Of a stretch of DNA of 64,000 nucleotides, positions 19,391 to 30,313 are shown one piece after another; position 1 is the first letter of the stretch; each line of letters starts with the position of its first letter. The stretch covers positions 9,652,501 to 9,716,500 of the forward strand of contig CM063288.1 in NCBI GenBank assembly GCA_032173965.1, in the 5' to 3' direction. The position numbers were made by a program, and so were the translations under genes. The notes beneath the pieces were generated by a model. It was not told the origin of the DNA. It saw only the letters and a program-made list of their open reading frames with translations, and ran no database searches. The DNA comes from Sitta carolinensis (Eukaryota > Chordata > Aves > Passeriformes > Sittidae).

Positions 19391-22300
19391 CTGAAATACA
19401 GACATTTCTTTTGTTTGTATAAAACTATATGTATTAAAAAACTTCAGAGAGGTGCTGGAACACAAAACAAGTCCCCTGTCCCAGCTCTCATCCTAACAAT
19501 CCACAAACAGAACTTGAAATTGCATCGCCAACCAAAAAACACAGATCAAATTTGACAGCCAGCACCCTCCTTTCTCAAGGTTTACCAATCACTATAGATG
19601 GAAGAGTGATTCAAAGAAGCACCGATCAGGATTACTAAAATAAGTCTCAGCCTTCTTAAAAACAGGCAAACCCATGAAACATTTAATGTAAAAGCTAGTG
19701 AATTCAGTTTAGGTGTCATAAGAATTAAGTATTGCAGAAAAACCTATCTCCACTATCTGCTTCAGTGATGACCTCTTCAGTCAGCACAAGACACTCAATT
19801 CATTGATACTGCATCTGTATCAATACCAAGCGTTTCAGCTGGACTTCTCTAACATAATTTTTTTACTCCTACTGAATATAGTTTTACGTCTAATCTAACA
19901 CCTATCTGAAGACATTTTACATGTTTTCAGGAATGTGCTTTATCGTATGTACAGACCTCAAAACAAGAAAAAAGGTTGCATAGCCTGTTCAATGCCTTCC
20001 AGAGCTCCCAAGAAAGGGATCAGCATATCCAGAAATATGGGAGACAGCCCTTAGTGGGAAACAGACTCCTCCCAGTTGAGAATCAGCATCCAAACCCTCT
20101 TCAGAAGCCACTTTTTCACTGGAGACTAGATCACTTCTGTACTTAAAAACAGACTAAAAATATTTTAGAAAAAGTTACCTCCAGTTTGCAGCTGGACTCC
20201 TGGGGTTAAGTGGAGAAATTCTGGTTTATTACTAACTCTAGATCCACATATGAATCCAAAAACGAAATCTGAATTGTCTTCAGCCATCTGTACCTGAAAA
20301 AGATCAGTGAACAATTACAAATTGTATACTTAAAACTCATCTGGCCTAGCAATCTGCTTCTCATCCACCCTCTGATGCTTTAAGCTGTGCGAGGCAGGGG
20401 CATGAAACACCTCACGCTTTTCCAATGTAAAGTCACTCCTTCCTTCTGGCAGCAAAGTGAATATTATGTTTTCTATGTTATAAATAATACCACAAATTAA
20501 TTTAAACTAATTAGAAATGCACTGCTTAAAGAAAGAAAGAAAGTAAAAAGAGAGGGGTGTTAATAGCAAACTTGGCAGGTGTACTAGAATTCCAAGTGTG
20601 AACTCTGACCACCTCATATCACTGTCCTACAGCTGCAACCTTTAAACACCACACAGTCATATTCCTGAGTCTCCAAGGAAAGGACAAACACCTGTAATAG
20701 CTAGAGCTGGAGGGACTTTTAGAAGTGCAAATATTAGAAACACATAAAACCTCCCTGCCACACTTTACAAGCTTTTAATCCAACACAAGTCTGCCCACTT
20801 ACTGCAGCTTTTGTGTATTCACCCGTTGCAAGGGACCCCTGGGAGCTCATCTGGGCAATCAGCAGACAGCCACGCTGCAGAGGAAGCCCTACTTCCTTCA
20901 GGCCTTTCACGACTCCAGAGCCTGGAACCACGTGGGCATTGATGATGTCTGCCCAGGATGCGATTCTGAACACACCACCTGAGAGCACGGGCAGGAAGAC
21001 ACAGGCAAAGAAAGGGTTGTCAGAAATGTGTTAAACAGCAGGCACAAGTTAAACAGAGCTGCATACTTAATCACTCATATATTTAAAAGACAGTTTTACT
21101 GCTGAAGCTTGACAGTTACGAGTTCAGTCTCATCAGACAGTTCTGACAGCTGCCTGACCACAAAGCGTAATCTCTCAGTTTACTTTTCACAAACACTTGC
21201 TAGTGTCTCACCCTTTAATATTTACTGAGACATTTATGGCAGCCCAGAAATCTGCTGTCACAGGTGCTATCTCCCCAGATAGCATGCAGATCATATGGGA
21301 CATAAGGATCAGGAAAAGAGAACAAGCAGTTCTTCAGTTGCAGATGGGAGTATCAAAGGAAAGCCATGCTGGGCACAAGCAGTACAACAATAGCAGGCAG
21401 CAGTTTCTCATGGCACACAACTCAGAAGTACTTACTGAGCGCAACCACAGATTCAGAAAAATGTTTAGGTTGGAAGGGACCTCAGGAGGTCATACCCGCT
21501 CAGCAGGGTTAAAACTTCAGTGCTAGTTCAGACCACTCAGGGTCTTATCCCCTTGAGGATTTCCCAAGGCTGGAGATTACAGGCTCTCTCCTGGCAGCCT
21601 GTGCCAGTGCTGTGGTTACACATATCAGAGGCAAAGTTACAGTAAATCCAGGCTGATGATAATCACCTTCATACTGATGTTTCACTGTGTTTCCAATATC
21701 TGCAAACTTCCTGTCTTCAAAAATCAAGAATTCGTGTTGATCTGCGAGTGCTCTCAACTCCTTTACTACGTCTTGGGTGAAATCATTCAAGATGTCTATA
21801 TGAGTCTTCAGGATACAGATGCTGGGGCCCAGGGTGGCAGCTAGCTGCAGCAGCTCTTTGGGGCTGGTGACATCAGCAGAAAGGCACAAGTTTGTTTGCT
21901 TCTTTTCCATGAGCATGAGAAGCCTGGCTGCAATAGGATGCACCCCTGGCAGCTGGGCACGAGCGCTGAAGCTCAGCTCCTTGCAGATTCTCTTCACAGG
22001 AGCAGCACCATTCTGAGCCACTGCCTCGAACACATTTCCCTCAATGAATTTTTTCACCTTTTCCACCATCTCAGCAGCCACTTTTCCCTGCTGCTGGAGA
22101 ACCTCCAGCACCCCAGACAAGGTGCACACCGAGTGCAGGTGAATTCCATGTTCCTCTAGCCTGGCCTTCCCACCCTGTTCCCTGTCCAACAGCACTATGG
22201 CATCTGTGACTTTTAATCCTTCTTTCTGGAGAGCTTCTGCAGTTTCCAGCACACTGGATCCACTTGTTACCACATCCTCGATGATCAGGCATGTCTCTCC

Positions 22301-24127
22301 TGGATTAATGGTGCCTTCTACCATCCGCTTAGTACCTGAAAAATAAAAAGCTCCAGCAAATTAAGAAAGGTTAGATGACCCAAAAAAACCTTAGGAGTAT
22401 CAAAACTTAGATACCACTTATCACAGTTCTTACCACAGCTCACTCACTGACCTGTAATTCAGCTCACAAAGACTGTTACTTCTCCAAGCTGATAAAATAC
22501 TACTGTTTCCAGAAGTTATATTCCATAACAAAACTGACACACTGTTAAAAGCACAAATTCAAATGTTAGAGTAATATGACTTCAGAAGTTTAGTATTGTC
22601 ATGACTCGAAAGCTCGGACTTACAAAATGATTCTCTCATTGTTTAAAACATCTTTAAGGCAGCCAAGTTATTGGCAGTCTTTGGCATGTCCCCTTTTGCA
22701 CAGGCAGCACTGTGTGCTTAATATGCCTGTTAGAACAACTGGAAGGAGTAAAGCCTCAAGTGCCTTTGTCCTAACTAACAACAGGCACGCATCCATGAAA
22801 GGCCGCCTGGGGGGGCAACGACAAAGGATGCCTGGCTTTCCCAGGAGCAGTTAATCGCTGTCACAACTGGCTTGTGCTTCACAAGAAGGAACAGCAAATG
22901 TTTCCATGACTGGCCCACTGCCTGACACAGGAATAGCATTTAGTTCTGACAAGTGTACTTTCTAATTACACACTCTTGGAAGAGGATGCGTAGAAATCTG
23001 GTTATATGGCAGGTTAATGCTTTAGTCTGCTCCCCCTCTTCCTTTATCACAATCAAATAAATGGTTCATTGAGTAGAGAAGGGACTGCTGCTCACCTGGC
23101 TCACTGATTACAGGACCATAGGATAATGAAAGAAAAAAGGGGCTGAGAGATAAATGAAGAAGAAATAGAAAGGTTAATTTCGGTGTCAATACTCAAAAAG
23201 CTCCGTTTGAGAGTGATATGTGGCTCTGGTCTCAGTGTGCTGGAGAAACTGCGTTATAAATCCTCATTTCTGGATGAGGCCACTATCCCAGAACCATAGC
23301 AAGGGTAACGAGGAAAAAAAATTGCTAAAGAAAAGAAACAAACTCTCACAAACGAAACCAAATAAGCAGAAAAACAGCCTTCAAGAGTCTCCAAATCTCC
23401 TACAGCAGGACTAAAGCTGCAGCCTAAACAGCAACCTTCTGGGAGAGGCTGATCAGGATGGGATGCTGTGGGTGAAAAGGGGCCCGCTTCTTAAATTGCA
23501 ATGGTAACCTTAAACTGGAACGGAGATGCTGTGCCATTCAAAAGAACCACAAATTACATACAGTAATTTCCTAAACACGGTAAGTGGCAAACTCTTGATT
23601 TGAAGGCTTTACCGTAGTCTTTTCCTTCCTTCCTCCGTATAAGCATCGGAAGTTGATTGTCCGAGCAGATGATGGTGGCCAGCGGCAGCGCCGTGTACGG
23701 AACGCCGCACACGCAGTCGTACTCCAGACCCGCATCTTGCGCTGCTTGGAAAAGGAGTCCTGCAACCTGGAAAGGAAAACCAAACGCTTTTTAAGAACCA
23801 GGCTGGCGCGAGCGTGCCTGAATCAATGAAAACCTCTCTGCCTGGCACGACCGACCCCAGGGGTCCGGCCCCGCAGCGCTGCCGTGCCCGCTCCCCCTGA
23901 GCCGTGAGGGAGCCGCCGCCCGCCAAGGGCAGGGACACACGCGGGGCCCGGCCCGGCCCGGGGCTGCCGGCCCGCACCTGCCGCAGGAGGCGCGGGTGGG
24001 ACACGAGGCCGCGCAGGTCGATGTACACGGGGGAGGCGAGGCCGCTCTTCAGCACGAAGTGCCCGAAGCGCAGCGCGCCCGCCCCGCTCAGCGCCGCCGC
24101 CGCGGCCGCCGCCCGCGCCTCCGCCAT
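19209..24127 (-). CDS. UMPS: Uridine 5'-monophosphate synthase (bifunctional OPRT/OMPDC)
   Basis: Cytosolic enzyme of de novo pyrimidine synthesis. Its N-terminal orotate phosphoribosyltransferase makes OMP from orotate and PRPP, and its C-terminal OMP decarboxylase makes UMP. Six exons join in frame to 481 residues, against 480 recalled for human. The start [15 protein letters not shown] at 24127 has a strong GGCCATGGCG context. The OPRT part shows [19 protein letters not shown] and the PRPP-binding [12 protein letters not shown]. The decarboxylase part shows LCLSADV, KTHIDIL, the catalytic [12 protein letters not shown] loop, [12 protein letters not shown] and DIIIVGRGI. It ends RLGVPAEH, a few residues beyond the human ending as I recall it. 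All introns are GT-AG and all catalytic motifs are intact, so the gene should be functional. Its promoter lies about 0.65 kb from the probable end of KALRN, which is on the same strand. Confidence 0.97.
19391..20178. other. UMPS intron 5
   Basis: 788 bases, GT-AG, no further feature seen. Confidence 0.8.
20179..20293 (-). CDS. UMPS: UMPS exon 5
   Basis: 115 bp, [19 protein letters not shown] to GVQLQTGG. It includes the barrel strand with LTPGVQL near the phosphate site. Confidence 0.93.
20294..20802. other. UMPS intron 4
   Basis: 509 bases with a short GAAA-rich patch near 20530. Otherwise nothing recognised. Confidence 0.8.
20803..20978 (-). CDS. UMPS: UMPS exon 4
   Basis: 176 bp, from [15 protein letters not shown] to GEYTKAA, phase 0 at the GTAAGT donor. 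It holds [12 protein letters not shown] of the OMPDC barrel. Confidence 0.95.
20979..21666. other. UMPS intron 3, containing a CR1
   Basis: 688 bases, of which the part nearest the exon 3 donor is a CR1 fragment (21443-21632). Confidence 0.8.
21443..21632 (-). mobile_element. CR1 LINE 3' fragment in UMPS intron 3
   Basis: The plus strand shows the reverse complement of a CR1 end: CAACCACAGATTCAG, GTTTAGGTTGGAAGGGACCT, CAGGAGGTCAT, GGATTTCCCAAGG and GCCTGTGCCAGTGCTGTGGT. It lies in the same transcriptional direction as UMPS and ends about 35 bases from the exon 3 donor. Confidence 0.85.
21667..22335 (-). CDS. UMPS: UMPS exon 3 (large; joins the two catalytic domains)
   Basis: 669 bp. It encodes the PRPP loop, the interdomain linker and the decarboxylase up to NTVKHQYEG. 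The donor is GAAG then GTGATT. A CR1 fragment begins only about 35 bases past the donor. Confidence 0.95.
22336..23612. other. UMPS intron 2
   Basis: 1277 bases. No supported gene or repeat beyond an A-rich patch near 23310-23385. Confidence 0.75.
23613..23766 (-). CDS. UMPS: UMPS exon 2
   Basis: 154 bp, from [10 protein letters not shown] to [12 protein letters not shown] with the last glycine codon split across the intron. It carries [14 protein letters not shown]. Confidence 0.95.
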
Positions 24128-24231
24128 GGCCGGGCCGGCGCACGGCGATGATGCGGGCGGGAGGGGCGGGGCGGGGACACCGCGAATCGCGGGGAGCCGG
24201 GGCCGCGCGGCCTGCGGGGGAGCTGGGGTCC
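23890..24231 (-). promoter_or_regulatory. UMPS: UMPS CpG-rich promoter/first-exon region
   Basis: A dense CpG stretch overlaps exon 1 and the start codon, unlike the AT-rich surroundings. This is the usual layout of a TATA-less housekeeping promoter. The transcription start is not visible from sequence alone. Confidence 0.7.
23978..24127 (-). CDS. UMPS: UMPS exon 1
   Basis: 50 codons, phase 0 at the end (CAG before GTGCGG). It holds an alanine-rich N terminus and [20 protein letters not shown], the start of the phosphoribosyltransferase fold. Confidence 0.95.
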
Positions 24232-24496
24232 GCCATCCCGGATCCGTGTGCCGCGGCCTTGCCCGCGCCATCCCGGGATCCGTGTGCCGCGGCCTTCCCC
24301 GCGCCATCCCGGCATCCGTGTGCCGCGGCCTTGCCCGCGCCATCCCGGGATCCGTGTGCCGCGGCCTTGCCCCGCGCCATCCCGGGATCCGTGTGCCGCG
24401 GCCTTCCCCGCGCCATCCCGGGATCCGTGTGCCGCGGCCTTCCCCGCGCCATCCCGGGATCCGTGTGCCGCGGCTTTCCCCGCGCCATCCGCATCC
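24232..24496. repeat. 36-bp GC-rich minisatellite upstream of UMPS
   Basis: Seven units of 35-37 bases (252 bp in total) plus a 13-base partial unit, each starting GCCATCCCGG and carrying GTGTGCCGCGGCC. Unit 1 is 35 and unit 4 is 37 bases; the rest are 36. On the minus strand each unit contains GGGATGG, an upstream ATG. The repeat keeps several frames open, which creates long spurious open frames on both strands. Confidence 0.95.
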
Positions 24497-24789
24497 TGGC
24501 AGCACTCTGGGCCGGCTCGGCCCTGTTCCCCCCTCCACCCTTCCCAGTTCTCCCGTCTCCCCATTTCCCCGGGAGGCAGAAGCCGCCGGTGCAGAGGGTT
24601 GGATGTGACCCGAGGGTTTCTCGCCGCGTCGGCTCCCCGGGTGATTCCCAAAAGGCTGCTGGGTGGATGCAGCCAGGCTGGCCAGGCGGGCTGGTTCCCT
24701 GAGGGATTCCTCCGGAAAACATGAGCTGAATAAAGCCAGCCCCAAGTCTTCAAGGCCTCGGAAAGATGTCACACGTGTAAAATAAGACT

Positions 24790-27700
24790 GACCCGGTCTT
24801 CTCTGAATAATTTTATTTGATCAAAAAAGCCCAGAAACGGAGTCTTTAGTATACTCTATGGGAATGCAAGGACAGGAGATGTACAGGTCGAAGCTACATC
24901 TGTAGATGATCATATATACTGCAGTATAGTAACAACAACATGGGACAGCAAGTAGTCACCTCACAACAGTACACATGAGTGATTAGACTTACAAAGGAAA
25001 TATTTACAAACCTGCCTTTACAAACTAACATCGTGTGCATACAAAATGAAATCTGCAATAAAACTGAAGATACATTTAAGGCAGAACAGCAATACACTGA
25101 AATAATTAAGGCTGTGGAATTACTTTGCACCTTGAAAATGCTGAGCTGTTAGCAATACTGTTTCTTTTTTCCTCCTTCAGTGGATTGTTGCTAGGATTGA
25201 AAAGCATCAGTACCTTCCAACTGTTTGCTCCTATCTCAGTGAATAAGTCTGAGATTGATTTTTTTTTGCATTTGCTATTGCATTTGCTTTCCAAAAGTTA
25301 TCAGCAAATTGATCTCAGTGGCAGAGCAGTGTTGAACAGTTTGGTAGAAAGAGAAGGAAAAGCACCAGCATCAGAAGTTGAACATGAAGGTGAAATATGG
25401 CTTGAGTAGAGAAGATGTTGTTTTTTTCACTAGCTCCGTAATAAAGACTACAGTTACAGCAAATATTCAGCATCCTGACGCTATGGAAACACTCAGCACT
25501 ATACAGATCCAGAACGAGAGTACATCACTTGATGGCAGTGTGCAGTCAGCCTAGTAAAATGGGATTTGATTTTATTTCCTTGGGAAAGCACCATTTTCTG
25601 ATGGGACATGAGTGAATGAGCTCAAAAATAAACCCAAGCCCTGTGTTAGAGAAGAATCCACCGCTGCTGTGAAAGGAACAAGAACAAAAAAAGGTGGTGA
25701 GCCCCTGTGCGTGTAAATTTTCTGTTAGACCTTTATGTGCACAGAGAAACCTTTACATCTGTCTCTGAAGTTTATATTATCCTAGGTTACTTGACACAGT
25801 CCCCTCCCTCATTGCAAGGGCATTAAAATAGGGTTATATATAGTCAGGTTATAATGTGTGGTTCTGCATTCAGCCTGTATGCACAGTATTTGTAGCAAAG
25901 GCCTAACAGCATTGTCAGAAATGCTAATGAACTCCACTGAAGCCACAGCCTCGGGGTCAGTTGAGGGCACAGACTTTATCTCAACATTAACTTAGAAGTA
26001 AAAAGATACATGTTACTGAAAATACCCAATCCATAGTCTTTTATAAAGAAAGGGCAGTGAGACTAAATGGAACTTGTTGTATCACTGAGAAGAGAGAGAC
26101 ATGTTATAAATATTAAAGCCTGGATTGCTTTTAAATACTTAAGTCCACCACCCTGGACTGGCTGAGTGTCACCCCTCAGTACCATGCACAGGGGGCTTGG
26201 CAGCGTGGGGGAAGGTGGGGCCTCCCACGGGGCAGAAGTGCCCTGACCCTGGCCAACAGCATTCCTGCCCTGGCCTGGCTGCTCCAGGTGGAGCAGAGAG
26301 AGAGGCGAGTTAATTTCTTGTTGCACATTCATTAAACGAAGCCATCTTAAATAAGGACCTGCCCATGTCACTGTGTCACCAGCACCTTTGCTGCTGCTCT
26401 CCTGTCACCCAGCACCTGGAGACACTTTGATGTCAGAGCAGGGTAAGAGCACTGTGGAGATGTCTGAAGGTGGTGGCTATGTGCACAATACCACTCCACT
26501 TGTGCACTGTTGTCAGTACTCCTGCTGGTCATCCTGGATAGTTGGAAGCTGCTGGAGAAGCTGAAGGGTGCAGCTACCACCACACTTCAAGCCATCTTGG
26601 GGACCCTGAGTGATACAGCTGCAGGTGGAAATCTTCCCCTCGGGGTCAGATATTCTCTGGGGAACTTTGCTGCTTTGTTTGTTACAGACGATATTTCATG
26701 CCCCAAAAATCCAGTCGCTGGAGAATTCTACACAGGGGGTTGGCTGTGGTGCTTCTCACGCAGAGGGTGCACTCCAGGCCTACTTACTGAACTTCTGTAA
26801 TCTCTTTACAATGAAGTTACATTTTTCAACATTTACAGGACCTGTTGTGTCTGCAGAGGCACCACAGATTGGCTTAAAAAGACTGAGAGACCAAAGTCAG
26901 GATACCTCCTCTGTATTTATCATATTGCAGCTTTGCATGTCAACTTGGTATTACTCAGGCAAAAGCAAGAAGGTTGGTAATCATAAATGTTATATGGAAG
27001 TTCTAACTGATTCAAGTATTCCTGAATGGGCTGTAAGAGAACGATGTCCAGGAAGAGGTGTTCTAACATGAATATGGAAAAAGCAAAACCACAAAAGCAA
27101 GTAACCCCAGAACATTCAACATCTTCAATTTTCAGCACCTCCAACTCTCTCAACAAGGAGTCCTTTTTGAATCTGAGCACCAATACCTAATCATATATCC
27201 TCTCTCTTTCAGCCTTTTTGGTTTTCTTTTCTGTTATTTGATAGCAACAAGAGGCTTAAATATTACCTTAAACAGTATGACTTTTTCCTGCAGTGCATCC
27301 AAAGTGTCTGCTGTTATAGTTTGACATATGAATGCAGGATGCAGGAAAACAAAATGCTAAATAACTCCAAATTTCATGAGAATTTCTTTGTATTAATGCC
27401 AAGCAGAAAGCCCGTGGCTTAAACTGTACCCATGGGCCTAATAAAAGCTGTGGGTTTTACAGACCACACTTCTACAAACATTTTTTTAAGGGCAGCACTA
27501 TCACAGCACAAAGAACCAGCTTTGACAAATAGGAAGAGTTACAGACAGTCCTGTAGTGAGAAAGTACCTGAGGCTGGTGGTAATTAGAGACCCCCCCCTT
27601 GACTGCTGTCTGTATTCAGTTGCTAAGAAATTGCATACTTTGCACTGTTGCTCAGGATGAGAGTCTTTATCGAAGAGGTGCTGCTGGGTTGCTTAGAAAA

Positions 27701-29767
27701 TCATCTGCTGCTCTAGAGAGGAACTGAGATAGGTTCTAGATGATTCAAAAAGCTTAACCTTCTGTGAACACTTGTCTCTTTCAAACCTTTCCCCACTCCC
27801 TCCCTGTATTAGAGCTCTCACAGAACCACTTCTGACTCTGCTGAAGCACCTGGGCTCACCCTTCTGCCTGTGGCTTCCCCATCTCAAGGGCTGTTCTTTG
27901 TCGCACTCACTCAGTGCCAAGTGCTGAGCGTTTTTGCTGTGCCTCTTCTCCACTAAAAAATACTGACCACGCTGGTGTAGTGACAGAGCAAGCACAAAGA
28001 GAAGGGCCGGGTCTCCTCTCTGCTGCGAAAGGGAGCTTGGAGGTGCATGAAAAAAGGGCTATCAGAGCCCTGAGAATTTAACAGTCCTTGCAGGGTATCT
28101 CCACCACCCACTGGCAGAGACAGTGCTTGCTCCTGAAGGCTCACAGTGCAGTTACTTGGATGGCAAAGGAGCTTTGACTCTCGCCCTTACAAGAGAGTCT
28201 ATATGAGCACACATGGTCAGATCAAGCCCTTTTCCTTAGGAAAACCTTTGGAAACAACTGCCATTTCCCATTACAGGCACACAAATGGTACTCAGCACTG
28301 AGACAATGTCCCCACATGCCAGGGGAAAAAAAATCTCTTTTTACTCTAACCCCTCAAACCCTGTAGACCTTTGTGGTGTGGCAGTAGGATGGGGAAGCCC
28401 CAGCTGGTTTCCCCTTCCAGTACCATTTCTGGAAAGGAAGATTTGGCCAACCTACAAACTGTTGATTTGTCATTACAGACTCTCTGTGTTGGTTACACCT
28501 AAGGCTGGCTCCTTCACTGTAACATCAATATGTTGCAACTTGGCTTGCAAGAGAGAAATGTTTTAATTGTGAATATTATTTTTCTTATTACAAATTAGGC
28601 TTTGGACATAAAAATATCCTCATTAATGCTTTGGTTATGAGGTGCTAATGGTGGCTGAGAGATATTTACAAGTTTGGAAATGAAACAAATGACATACTTT
28701 AAACACTGAAAACGATTTTCAAGCTGTAAGCACAAGAATGAACTCACCACTCCTACTGCACTCTGAAAGGCTTTGATGGACTTTGGGCCAAGCAATTCTG
28801 AAGCTAGAAATGGAACAGGATCCTGTATATTTATATATATTTATATCTATGATACAACATATGTATACTGAAAACCTGTGATAGAAAAAATTGTCTTCAT
28901 CACCATCGTCATCTAGTTTACAGATACTGCAAAAATTGGACTCTGTCTTTTCTCAATGCACAGGTTTTGCAAAAGATTTCTGTACAATGTGTATAAAATG
29001 CTTTTAAAAAACCCACTATAGTCCCATTGTGCTTAATCAGAACCAGCTGTATGCTCCAATGAATTCGTTGCCTAAATCATAGCTCTGAAAGGTGCTGCAC
29101 ATTGATTTAACACAGCAGAAAGCCCAAGGAGGGGCTTAATGGAGGATTTTGGTGTAAGCACTACCACACAACACGAGTGTACCTAAGCCACACCACCGTG
29201 GGAGTTTATCCAGCAGTGACTGGAGCCTGATCTGGCGTGTCCTATGCAGGTAAAGTCCCCACTGAAATCATGGCAGACCTGGGCATATGGGGCATGAGAA
29301 ATATGACTGATAACCTGGAGCAGGCTTGCAATGATTTCAGCAAAAATTGGCTGGTCCAGTTCGTACTAAGGTCAGCCTGGTCTCACTCCCCCCCGCCCCA
29401 CTATCCTACTCCTAATCTTTTGTACATTTTGAATTCAGTTCAGCAAGATCGAGAGGATTTCCTATAAGGCTGCCTCACAAAGATTAAGGCAACTGCAATT
29501 TTGGCTCTCATTCCCAGTTGGCGTTTGCTTCCTGCAGTCCTTTTTTGGCAGTGGATGTGGATGACAGCACCACGTGCCCCAAGAGAGGGAGCGTGTCCGC
29601 ACTGCTGTCACGCCTGTGCCTTGGTGCCGTTGCAGTGGCTGCAGTGACTGCCGAGCTGCAGCTGGTGAAATGCCAACGCCGAGCATGGGATACGTACAGA
29701 GGGCTCCGCGCTCCCGGCGGCGCTCCCGGCACCCGGAGCGGCAGCGCGGGATCCCATGGATGAGGCA
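24790..29767 (-). other. KALRN: KALRN 3' UTR (probable, about 5 kb)
   Basis: No other gene can be supported between the kalirin stop codon and the UMPS promoter. The sequence is AT-rich with many short frames, and AATAAA on the minus strand lies at 24817-24812. The stretch 24810-25130 is A/U-rich UTR-like sequence. Shorter alternative ends are possible. Confidence 0.55.
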
Positions 29768-30313
29768 CTACGTGCCCGGAGTCATCCTGCTCAGCAGGAA
29801 GCTCTTGACGCTGGGGACCGGGTGCACGTCGTACTGGTGCCTGCGGCGCTCGATGAAGGAAGCCAAGCGGGAGGTATCCAGCGGGATCTTGGAATAGCTG
29901 CCATTGTGCGGCTGCAGCCACGGGTGCTGTAAACAAGTGGCTGCCGTTGGCCTTCTCCTGAAGTCTTCCTGGAGGATAACGTTGATGAAATCTCTGGCGG
30001 CATGGCTCACATCGGAGAAGTACTCGTGCGGGAAGCTGAAATCCACTCTGCACACATTGATACAAGTCTCCTCTTTGCTTTCATCCAGGAATGGAGAGAC
30101 ACCACTTAACATGACGTAGGTGAGGACCCCAATGCTCCAGATATCCGTGCTCAGGGAGACAGGAAGGCCTTGGATAACTTCAGGGGCTGCGAACTCCGGG
30201 TTTCCAAGGAGGTGGTGGACATGGTAATGACCTGTGATCTGGACTGCATCTTCCAAATCAATGATCTTGACACGAGGCACCGGGATTCTTAAATCAATGA
30301 GCAGATTTTCTGG
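29768..30313 (-). CDS. KALRN: KALRN terminal coding exon: kinase C-lobe and C terminus
   Basis: 181 codons and TAG, PENLLIDLRIPVPRVK to SFLLSRMTPGT. It contains DLEDAV at the DFG position, GNPEFAAPEV (APE), DIWSIGVLTYVMLSG and RRRPTAATCLQHPWL. Confidence 0.96.
   Translation of the reverse strand, partial: PENLLIDLRIPVPRVKIIDLEDAVQITGHYHVHHLLGNPEFAAPEVIQGLPVSLSTDIWSIGVLTYVMLSGVSPFLDESKEETCINVCRVDFSFPHEYFSDVSHAARDFINVILQEDFRRRPTAATCLQHPWLQPHNGSYSKIPLDTSRLASFIERRRHQYDVHPVPSVKSFLLSRMTPGT

Noticed and set aside
23823..24772. Several long GC-rich open frames on both strands (up to 387 codons) near the UMPS promoter
   Set aside because: They come from the 36-bp repeat and CpG-rich DNA lacking stops. 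The only real coding part is UMPS exons 1 and 2. The in-frame extension is kept as a finding, not a gene.
29508..30065. 185-codon minus-strand frame overlapping the last KALRN exon
   Set aside because: It is the out-of-frame shadow of the kinase C-lobe exon, whose own frame matches kalirin throughout.
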